Source of the DNA: Beroe ovata
Taxonomy: Eukaryota > Ctenophora > Nuda > Beroida > Beroidae
Reading direction: 5' to 3'
Length of the DNA stretch: 56,385 nucleotides
Assembly: GCA_946803715.1 (NCBI GenBank)
Contig: CAMPET010000132.1
Span: 38,986 to 95,370 of the forward strand
Part shown: positions 47,301 through 56,385 of the stretch, piece after piece
Position numbering within the stretch: position 1 is the stretch's first letter
How the letters are laid out: every line of letters starts with the position of its first letter
Program-made: the position numbers and the translations under genes
The notes under the pieces: model-generated
The model's database searches: none
What the model saw: only the letters and a program-made list of their open reading frames with translations
Told to the model about the DNA's origin: nothing

Positions 47301-47944
47301 TATTTTCTTCGCAGTCAAATAAAATTCCTCAAGAAAAATTAATTGTACTTCTGTGTGTATACCAGTGCCTTGATTCGTTCATGCTCCTTGATGTAGAAAG
47401 ATATTTCTCAAACATTCAAACTTCATACATCCCTTTGACCCAATTGTGACTGTAAACACTGTATTGTCACCGTATACATTACCACACTAATGTCCATCGG
47501 CTCACATCAAAACACATACGTACCATCTATACCACCCTGTCACAGAAGTTGATTGCCTAATCACAGCATGTGTCAGCAGTTGTGTTATCACGTTGTGGAG
47601 TTGTCACGGCCCTTGTCACTTTGTTGCTCTATCAACACGAGTTGTTGCTATAACAACACACGATTGTTGCTATAACAACACACGATTGTTGCTATAAAAG
47701 CACAAGGTGTTGCTATCACAACACACGATTGTTGCTATAACAACACGAGGTGTTGCTAAAGCAACACACGATTGTTGCTATAACAACCTACAGCAACCTC
47801 AATTCCCTCTCAGGTGTGTTGATGTTGATGGGCGTGATGAGCGGGTGTGCGTCTCGGAGAGCCCTCAACGACCACCAGTACACGGTGAAACGGAACGGTT
47901 CTGCTGGTGCCAGCAAGGAAAACATCAACACCACCTGGATGTGA
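44304..47944 (+). CDS. Claudin/PMP22-like four-pass membrane protein
   Basis: Six exons in exact phase: 44304-44435, 44537-44613, 44770-44864, 44962-45072, 45216-45374, 47814-47944, giving 234 residues. Four hydrophobic helices: TM1 FTIGIFTFLAFLMGTLAFIA (about 15-34), TM2 AIMLVYAVGMLFILISLWN, TM3 MLIMIVVWDILAACIAAAII and TM4 WGLYGAVASACVLMLMGVM. A large first loop of about 65 residues, short second loop with cysteine, Cys-rich N-terminus (GCGGCC, possible palmitoylation) and a cytosolic tail ending NTTWM fit the claudin/PMP22/EMP superfamily. The claudin W-GLW-C-C signature is not seen in loop 1, so it is not a true claudin. Role likely at membranes or cell contacts. An acceptor-like tcttccag just before the ATG suggests a 5' UTR intron. 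Intron 5 (2.4 kb) contains the X-box-like array. Confidence 0.83.
45100..45192. repeat. Tandem duplicate of ~43 bp in intron 4
   Basis: tttactcagttattactcag followed by ttgtttagctgtctact occurs twice in a row. Confidence 0.8.
46482..46576. repeat. (TG)n microsatellite with one N
   Basis: TG and TGTA units, N at 46554, inside intron 5 of the four-pass gene. Confidence 0.9.
47644..47787. promoter_or_regulatory. Seven tandem RFX X-box-like motifs
   Basis: The 14-mer GTTGCTATAACAAC occurs exactly at 47644, 47666, 47731 and 47774, with degenerate copies at 47688, 47709 and 47752. It fits the RFX/DAF-19 X-box consensus GTHNYYATRRNAAC at every position. Start-to-start spacing is 21 or 22 bases, two helical turns, so all copies face the same side of the DNA. 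The array ends 26 bases before the last exon of the four-pass gene. RFX factors drive ciliary genes in animals; function here is inference, and a plain minisatellite is the alternative. Confidence 0.6.
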
Positions 47945-49604
47945 CGTCACTTGACAAGTCATGTCACTTGTCATGTGATGTCACTTGTCATGTGATGTCA
48001 ATTGTCATACTGTTTCCATGGATACCACGACATCAGTGCTTTCCGCGACGCTAGAACCATGCTACAACATCCACAGACGTGTGTATTGCAGCTAGTGATG
48101 ACACCAACCAATCTGACATACCTAGTATGCTAGTATATTACAAACAATACATTATACATTACACAATGTATATCATACATGTTATACTTATTATGTGTAA
48201 TGTTTAATCGCCGAGTTATTCAGTTTGCAACTGCTGCTTAATATTTCTGTCACTGTCACAATATGATGAATCGTGTATGAGATCAAATTTGAAAGAACAA
48301 AAACTGACTGATCACTAATTTGGCGGGAAAACTGCACGTGACAGCTCTGTACATGTGACAAATTAATATTACACGTGACCATTAAAAATTGCACGTGGTC
48401 GTGTAACTATCTTTGTACTTTGAATAACAATTATTGTTTCACAGTTTAACGACGCTACTGCGTTTGGTCTACAATAGCTTGCGTGATGTAATGAGAGCAA
48501 TTTTTGAAATATTATTTAAACAACATTTTCAAATTAGAATATTTCCTAACCATTTCCTAATTTTATCATTATTACTACAATTTATTATTAACAATCATGA
48601 ATATAACTTTGTAAAGTTTATCTTGATTTTTACCGATAAGAATTAGCTTGTAGAAGTCCTCGCATCTGTATGACGTATAGTGTCTGTGGAAGCATTACAT
48701 TTTCAGTGAGGGTTTGGTGATGTAATGATGTAAATTGCTTCATAATTGACAGGAGCAGGAACCTAGCAGCATTCAATTTCTTTTTTTTTCGGTTGATAGG
48801 CTCACTTGTGAATTTTGGACTAATGAATGGGAAAATTGTTAATCGGTTGATATATTTGTGAATTCAAGAAGGCTCAAAAAATATTGCAAATCATCGAAAA
48901 GACCAGGCTTGGTTTTTGTTTGAATTTTGTATGCATATCGTTTTTAACATTTATCTTGGATTTAGGTAGAGTTTTATTCTTCAATATTCATCCTTTGCGT
49001 ATGACTTGTCCCCATACCTACTATCTAGTACTGCTCCACTAATGTGTTAGATAACAGCTCAGAGCTAGTTGTGATGGCCAACACAACACCCGCACACTGA
49101 CCATCAGTCACTTCAATCACTTGATTAGAATGGAGTCAAGCATTGCTCGGTAATTACCTGTACATGATATCCCTTCTATACATTTGGACACGTTAATGAG
49201 GGTAATTAGGGGGGGGGGATGATTAGCAATATATGTGTGTGTGTCTGTGTGTATTTGGTGTTTTAGTACGTACTTACCTACCACCTACACAATACACACT
49301 GTCATACTTCACTGCTCATTACCCACCTGGCATAAGACTACAGCATGGCGATTGGTGTGATATCATTGTCTCTGTAGTTTGTACTCACATCTCAGTATCC
49401 CACACACAAATCTACCTAAACATAGACTCACGCAAACCCTATACACTTTACAGTTACAGTATACACCCACATTATTCAATATCCACACACAGAAACTGAC
49501 ACACATCCCGCACATGCACATGAATGACATACGCCACACACAACCTCATTAGTACGCCCAGGGGGCATCGTAGATGCACCACACACCAATGCCCTGCACC
49601 TTTG

Positions 49605-49830
49605 TGTGTGCGTGTGAGTGCATTTGTGTGTGTGTGGACTGTGTGTGCGTATTTTGTGTGCGTGTGTGTGTGTATTTGTTCGGTGTGTAGGTGTGTGTGG
49701 GTGTGTATTTGTGTGCGTTTGTTGGTGTGGTTGGGTGTGTGTTGGTGTGTCTGTGTGACGTGTGTGTGTCTGTGTGTGTGTATGTGTGTATGTGTGTGCG
49801 TGTATGTTTGTGTGTGTGTGTCAGTATATC
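49605..49830. repeat. Long GT-rich degenerate microsatellite
   Basis: About 220 bases of GT repeats interrupted by tatttg, gcg and ggtg units. Confidence 0.9.
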
Positions 49831-50988
49831 TGTGGGTGTTTGTTTGTATCTGATGTATACTCGAGTATAGGATGAGTGATTTCCCCCTCTACTGCTAAAC
49901 AAGGTGATCTCATTGTTGTGAAAAACAACATTCCACTCTCTAGCTGCCGCTGGCATTCACACCTTGTACAGGGTGTTCACTCAACGTAGAGTAAATGAAT
50001 TCGCGAGCTCGTTCGCTCATCCTCCTGGATCCTTCATTATGAAGAGTGAGCAATGAGCAATGAGCAATCTACAGCAATGACATTGGTGTTAATGTATTGC
50101 ATTGTCTGATGATGACTGGCTTACTCAGTATTAGTTCGACAATCATGGTCATAGTGTACGGTGTTCATTACTCATGAGTCATGACTGTTATCATGGTCAT
50201 CACTGATGACTGATGAAGGTATTGAGAAATGACTCATCACTCATCGAAAATCATCAGCAACAGTGCCATTACTATCATGTCTATTATAGTATGATAATTG
50301 ATCATCAATGAATGGTGATTGGTGTAGACTGCAGTAGGTATACTACTTGTCACCAATTATATGACACGTAGTGATCTTATTCATTTGGAATCGACATCCC
50401 AGCGATGAGGGTATCATTTTTCTGATCTCACTATTCACAACGTCACTTGTAACTTTTTGCAAAGAGTTGCGTCACAGCGTGACGTCATAAGACGTGGTGT
50501 CATGAGAATGACCAATAACCAATGACGTGTGGCAAAGATTATTGTGTGAATGACTTGACTCAAAAAGGGATATGTTCATTTGTAAATTGATGACTTGACT
50601 AGTGACAATAATGATGTAATTACACTCTGGCGACATCCTCAGGTATTCAATTACGGATAACCAAGGTTAATCGAAGCTGTTCATTGGACTGAACTATACA
50701 GTGTGTGATGTACACATTCACACATACTGTACAATGTAAATTGTACTGTATTACAGTGTACAATGTATAGTGAGTTTTATCTTGAGCGCTTTCAGAAAAA
50801 ACTTCCATAGGGAGAGTTTATTGATAAATGTTATTAAGACAATGGGTTCATATTATGTCACGGGCGTACGTGTTCATACGAAGATACACAAAACCCATTG
50901 ATAATGTACCTACCTAGCTCATTAAATGATGATGTTCTGGGCACATGGCATCAGGTTTCAATCTCTTCTCAGTATGAATTAATCTTTN

Positions 50989-51020
<32 letters not shown>

Positions 51021-51591
51021 ACACACGAACACCATACAAAAATTTTGACCACAGTTGAGCTCTTTTTCTCTGCTGAACTATTATTATACATGTCCTGTGA
51101 TTGACAGACATATTGAATGGCGGGAGCTACTCAGGAATCAATTTGAGTTTCTAAATCTCTATCTGCATTGTGCGACCATGTCTGTCAGCGTAGTAGTGGT
51201 ATAAGTGTATGAGCAGCAATTGGATTGTAACTTTGTTTGAATGTTTGAGGGACTGTCTAGTTTCGTGTGTGTCTGTGTGAGTACTGTGGAGGAATGTTTC
51301 TGTGATAGGTATTAGGTACTCTTTAATGATCAGACTTCATGAAAATTACCACCAACCAGATACCTATCATCTGTTGTAACCGTAGTTTACTCTACACCAG
51401 ACTACAATACACTCTGTGCTTGGCGCCATGCTGTCTGTGTGCCAGGTACTGCACACTGTAACTGTCACAGGTGTCGCACTGTCTGCGCTAATTAACTCAT
51501 AATAGACACCAGACAGTGGTTTAGATGATGCTTTGAAATGGCTCAGATTAGGGGGCGACGTCACAATGTCTGTGTGTTTGTGTCTGTGTGN

Positions 51592-51700
51592 CACACAGTC
51601 CCACACACACACACACCCACAGACCCACACACACACACACATACACACTGTGTATGTGTGTGTGTGGGTCTGTGGGTGTGTGTGTGTGTGGGACTGTGTG
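51592..51700. repeat. Snap-back CA/GT palindrome next to an N
   Basis: The left arm (cacacagtcccacacac.., 51592-51648) is mirrored as its reverse complement to about 51700, including the non-repeat marks gtccc/gggac and cagaccc/gggtctg. Loop is only a few bases. The N at 51591 touches its edge. Confidence 0.85.
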
Positions 51701-52863
51701 TGTGTGTGTGTGTGTGTGCGTGTGTGTGTGGGTGTTTACTGTGTTGAGTTTAGGGGACAGAGCCCTGAGAAGAATGAATTGCCGAGGACTTCGTTTAGTT
51801 TTACGTGTATGTACTGCATGACGTATAATATGGAGTTTGTACGTGACCCAGGATTTGTGGCGGTACTGTTCACAGGTTCTGTGGTTTAGGATATGTGTGA
51901 TAGCTCGACTTCAGTGCTGCAAATAAGAGAAAGAAAAGAATCTATTTTTGTTGCAAAATAATTCTTTTTGATTTTGTCTACACAGCAAACTGTTACAAAT
52001 TCTCTCAATAGCATCTGTCTAATATACTGCAAGCTTGTTTAAGTCAACTTTGTTTGATATAAAATATCCATTCTCAACTTCAATACTTACTGCAGCAGCA
52101 AGTTACTTACTGCAACAGCAAGATGTATATCGAATATTGGAATATTTCGCAGCAGAATGGCGCCAGTTAAAGTACACAGAAACCGAATTTACTTCGTTAC
52201 TTGAAGAGACACTGTTCACATTTTTCCTGCTATGTTAATTATACTGCCTACTGCGATACTGCAAACATTTCTGTGTCAAATTGGCTGTAAAAATATTCTC
52301 CAGCTGGATGCTGGTCGTCTAAAAATAACTATAACTATATTTTACAGTTGCTGAAAGTATACAATTCACATTCACTGTACAATACAATACATGTTAAGCC
52401 GTTGACAGACAATATAAGTGCGAAAACTAGCACTGGAAAACTACAACTTGTGGAAACACACTGTCCAAGGACTATAATATCGAAAAAGCTTGTTGAAATA
52501 TTAACAAGTTTCGAAACTGCGGAAATGAACTGGTTGAAAGGAATTTTCAATGTTTTTTACAGCTAATTGGTAATGCAAAATGCGCTACAGGTTACTTCAT
52601 ATCTTCTCATACCGTGCATATTATCGCTCATCTCATCGATCATGAAGTCTGTACTGTCCTAATTCATTCCTCTATATTTTGAAGTGTCTTTCATTCATAT
52701 TCTGGATTAAGCCTTAGCTGTGACAGCAGTTCAACATCACAGACTCTATGACAGCAGCTGAAATGGCAATAGACATGACACCAGGACTGTCACCATGACA
52801 CCATGACTGACACCATGGTCTATGACTGTCACCGACCACCGTTACTGTAAGCATGACATGACA

Positions 52864-55059
52864 CTACTCGTCGAGTCCGATGAGTTTCCGCTCTGTTGTC
52901 GAGATATGAGCCGGGTTTCTCTTGTCACCGGGCACCACTGTTAACACCACCTGACCCGTACACTTTCTGATGATCCGTAGTGCTTTGCTCTGTGTAATTC
53001 CCACCATGGACTGCCCGTTTACCTGGAATGGGAAGACGGGGTTAGAGTGGGGGAAGTGAGGAGTGGATAGTTCAGAGTGAGGGGAAGTGAGGAGTTGATA
53101 GTTCAGAGTGTGGGGAAGTGAGGAGTGGATAGTTCAGAGTGTGTGGAAGTGAGGAGTGGATAGTTCAGAGTGAGGGGAAGTGAGGAGTGGGAAGATAGCG
53201 AGGGTCAAGGGTATGGGAGAGAAGAAGTGAGGGTTGGGTGTGGAGTGAAGAGGGAAAGGAGGGCAGGGTGGCGGGTATAGAAGGTCATGAAGAACAGGGT
53301 GAGTGAACTGGGTATACCAGTATATATGATGTACTCCTAGCGGGACTACAATGTACTCATAACATAAACAAACAATCAAAGTGTTGTTGCCATCTCGTGC
53401 GGTAAACAAAGCTGTGTGTCGAGTAATTACATCTCGTATGCTTATTGCTTGTAGCGGGTAGGTACTCGAGTAATGGATGTTTACGTTGGAATATTTTTAA
53501 TAACATTATGATTGCTAGGTTTATGATGATTGATGAACATGCCTACTGCTGCTTCCTACATGGCCATTCTATTCAACAGTCTCATTTTAAACAATATTTG
53601 CGACAATCATATTATTGCCGCATTATTCAACAAAAACACACACATATTTATCTCAACGTGTAAACGTGCATCCTATGCTCGTGTATAAGATTCTCAACAT
53701 GTTCCCGCCAACTGTGAGACAGTACAAGAGCTGTTGGTGTGTGTATAAGGGAAGCCCCTGAAATGTGATAATACGAGAGAGTGAGAGGGAACTAATAAGT
53801 ATCTCCAGTTCTACATTTTCATCTCAATCTCCAAGACACATTCCTTCACGTCAATTTCCGGTGGCAATTTTATTTTCACAGGAACCTAATTAGGTAATTT
53901 CCAGGGTTTTTTGATAAGGATTATTACTGTGCAGTAGCATGACAGTGGGGATATTGGGTGTAAAACTGGGAATGTTAGGCCAGAATCCTTACATGTGATT
54001 AGTAAGTAGGAGTAGGCTTCATCAGCACATTCCAATAATTAGGAATCCGGGAGGTAGGTATAAATGAACAGCTGATGAATTGGGATGAACTTCCAAATTC
54101 ACCGTAATAATGATGGACATTTTCCACCCAAATATTAGAACTCGATGTCGAAAACACTCTAAAAATATTATATGTACGGTACGATTACAGTTCGAAAATG
54201 TGTAACGGTTCATTTGACCTTATATGAGCAATCAATCACATTAAATATCGTGGGGGTATTTTCTGATGTGTCACACGCCACCAAAAAAGTGCCCGGTTCC
54301 CTAGCATGGTTCATCAACAGATCTATCAAATTCTCAAATTGATTCTGAGATTGGATCTTTTGTGTTCTTTCGAATAAAGAACTTCATTACAAGGTAGGGG
54401 GATAGGTATTATCTCATGTAAAGCTTCTGAATTCGTATGATTAACATTGTGACATAACACAAACCCCATGTTCACGTCGCTCTCAATTCCCCCAAACACA
54501 CGCACACATACACACACAAACATACACACACATACACAGGTACACAAGCACACACATACACCCTCACGCACACACGTATCCCACACACACACACAACACA
54601 TCAATCCCACACATATATGCAAACATTGACACTGCCTACATACCATTATGATGAGATCTCCTGGAGCTAGTCTCCCTTCTTCATGTGCCGCTCCTATTTC
54701 CAATACCGTCTTCACCGTAACTCCCTGTGAGAATATGACGGTAGACACGACGTGATAGGGTGCGCGTGGCAAGACGGTACGAAAAATAGTAACACAATGG
54801 AATTTTGAGAGGATAACAGAAACTTATAGGCATGAGGAAGATGAAATCATTTAGGATGAATTAGGTGCTGATTCTGGAACAGTCATCTGTCTCAGCGATT
54901 CAGGTGATGAGTCAGGTGACTGATTCAGATGATGAGTCAGGTTATGAGTTAGCTGATGTTCACACCTACCCGAACAATACGCTTGCCGTCTTGTTGTCCC
55001 AGGAGACTGAATCCCAGCCCTTGCTCCTTCTTCTCTAGTGTGATCGTTTCAGCATGTTC
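52864..55059 (-). CDS. PDZ-domain protein, C-terminal three exons
   Basis: Exons 54970-55059, 54644-54724 and 52864-53022 join in phase 0 and encode one whole PDZ domain ending 20 residues before the stop at 52864. Seen: strand A ETITLEKKEQ, carboxylate-binding loop GLGF followed by SLLGQQ, VKTVLEIGAAHEEGRLAPGD with the G-x-L-x-P-G-D turn, IIMVNGQSM, helix TQSKALRIIRK and last strand QVVLTVVPGD. Helix B begins with Gln, not the class-I His, so ligand preference may differ. PDZ domains bind C-terminal tails of membrane proteins and build scaffolds. Upstream exons are to the right; a 29-base exon (56140-56168, encoding SPAWLPSRF, phase compatible) is possible. The parent family is not identified. 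Both introns contain minisatellites. Confidence 0.87.
53044..53190. repeat. ~30-bp minisatellite in PDZ gene intron
   Basis: Five units of gggaagtgaggagtggatag followed by ttcagagtg(a/t). Confidence 0.9.
54495..54595. repeat. CA-rich microsatellite
   Basis: Degenerate CA and CATA units in the PDZ gene intron. Confidence 0.85.
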
Positions 55060-55073
55060 CTGATCGGGGAGGA

Positions 55074-55150
55074 TGTGATATAGAAGGTGGTGTTATAGAG
55101 GGTGGTGGCATAGAGGGTGGCGGTATAGAGGCTGGTGGCATAGAGGGTGC
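55074..55150. repeat. ~18-bp minisatellite upstream of the PDZ exon
   Basis: Four to five units of ggtggcatagagggtgg type, 15 bases right of the first PDZ exon. Confidence 0.85.
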
Positions 55151-55569
55151 TTTAGAATGGTGGATTAACCTTGTACCTACCAACCCTACTCTCCTTTGGA
55201 ATGAGGATGTTTTTGTAGGTTTCGCTACTCTATCGAGTGGTACAGAACGATAAATAAACCACTTAGTTACCAATTCTGTACTCTATGAATAACGACGTTT
55301 AAATTTCTATTAATCATTAAAAGGCAGTCGGTTTTTCTGGTGCAGTTCATTGCTGTATTGCTGTATTGCTGTATTGAGGGTAAAATGATAATCTTTGCTA
55401 ACCCAATGTGATACTCATTAGTCATTACTCTATGAATTACAATGGTGCGCTGCCCTACGCCGCATTGTGTAATGTGTATCGTGTACCAGGTGAAACATCC
55501 TCAAAAACAGTTTTATAACTCTGTAGGTATCACGGAACCCCATCACACAACGCCTTTTTTCAAAACAAT

Positions 55570-55677
55570 GTACGCACACACACACACACANCGAGGAGAG
55601 GGCTCCATAGTGATCGCCCTCTAGAGCTCTTACATCATCACACTTAACTTCACCAAGAGATACACACACACACACAC

Positions 55678-55710
<33 letters not shown>
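55570..55710. repeat. (CA)n tracts with one N
   Basis: CA runs at 55574-55590 and 55661-55709 separated by unique sequence; N at 55591. Confidence 0.9.
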
Positions 55711-55712
<2 letters not shown>

Positions 55713-56343
55713 GGCGACATTACATCACACATGTTTGTAGTAACAAGTAACAACTTGTTACAATTGTTGAGAAACAGTATCATGACGTCATTAACCTGTT
55801 ACAATACACTTCAATATTCTGTCACAGCTGCTACAAGTCCAGTAGAAGTATACGTATTCTGTCAACATTGATTGAACAGCAATTTCACTGTTTTTCCCTA
55901 CTGTCACGTTTCATTGACACTCCATCACAGTTTGAATATCATATTATACAATAGCTTGTCTGACGTCTTAAGCAAAGCCACACCACCCATATTCAACTGA
56001 ACCATTTTCAACACCTTTCCCTCACGTAACACTTGCCCACAGTCACAGTATGACGGCGTGACACACTCCTAGGTTACATCATGGTGGCGTGACTTTTCCC
56101 ACCTCAAAGATGGCGTGACATCAGGTTATGACCACTCACAAAGCGGCTTGGCAACCACGCTGGAGACACTCAGCAGTTAAATTGTTAAAAAAGTAAACAG
56201 CAGTATAACATAGTTATGTCAATGTCAAATGGTGCGCTTTCACGACTACATTCACTTGACTGTGAACCAATTGACTGGTTTTCGCAGAGCTTTTTGTAAC
56301 TCAGTATACTTACAGACAGAGACACCAGTAGTGTTATTCCACT

Positions 56344-56385
56344 TTGTGTGTATGTGTGTGTGTGTGTGTGTGTGTCTGTGTGTGT
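56344..56385. repeat. (GT)n microsatellite at right window edge
   Basis: GT repeat running out of the window. Confidence 0.95.

Larger units (their letters stand above)
48060..52860. other. Intergenic stretch with CA/GT repeats
   Basis: Between two converging genes. GT-rich blocks at 49232-49256 and 49605-49830, a (CA)n at 50989-51020 after an N (50988), a strand-switching GT/CA palindrome at 51592-51700, and ten Gs near 49207-49219. AT-rich palindromes with gtacaatgt motifs lie near 50698-50770. No gene recognised. Confidence 0.55.

Noticed and set aside
47930-47944. C-terminal TWM of the four-pass protein as a ligand of the neighbouring PDZ protein
   Set aside because: Gene proximity is no evidence in an animal genome, and the PDZ helix B lacks the class-I histidine that would fit a T-x-hydrophobic tail.

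Overview
The window looks like nuclear DNA of an animal, probably an early-branching invertebrate; I cannot fix the phylum. The evidence is: genes split into many short exons with GT-AG introns; (CA/GT)n and (GA)n microsatellites throughout; TTAGGG-type telomere-like repeats; a non-LTR retrotransposon fossil; and animal gene families (ferlin, CDT1, HOGA1, a claudin/PMP22-like four-pass protein, a PDZ protein, an LDLa/7TM receptor). It is an assembled scaffold: one 410-base N run (20992-21401) and 13 single Ns, most of them in simple repeats, which behave like join or gap marks rather than single ambiguous bases.

Left part (1-20.5 kb). A ferlin gene on the minus strand starts at 20475. Its first C2 domain (C2A) is spread over five exons joined in exact phase, followed by an acidic then lysine-rich linker exon. 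A separate start exon at 11194-11466 is in phase with the same downstream exon, suggesting an isoform without C2A. A further acidic/basic exon at 1794-2122 may start another gene or continue the ferlin. The long introns hold two large tandem duplications (about 12.7-14.6 kb with a 104-bp satellite, and 16.3-18.1 kb) and a broken RT-type retroelement (5.9-6.95 kb).

Middle (20.5-33.4 kb). Several isolated minus-strand exons look like C2 strands (29.9, 25.6, 24.2 and 22.9 kb). I could not join them into one gene. A small three-exon hypothetical gene lies at 32.8-33.4 kb.

Gene-dense part (34-48 kb). CDT1, the replication licensing factor, runs on the minus strand from 41193 to 33998 in about 16 exons. 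Its 3.5-kb intron carries pieces of an LDLa/7TM receptor, a tRNA-like Pol III unit and an inverted repeat enclosing telomere repeats. Divergent from it on the plus strand is an intronless HOGA1 aldolase (42947-43891), then a six-exon four-pass membrane protein (44304-47944). The last intron of that gene holds seven regularly spaced RFX X-box-like motifs.

Right part (48-56.4 kb). Mostly simple repeats, plus the 3' end of a minus-strand gene with a C-terminal PDZ domain (52864-55059). The genes are functionally unrelated, as expected for an animal chromosome; no operon or defence-like system is visible.
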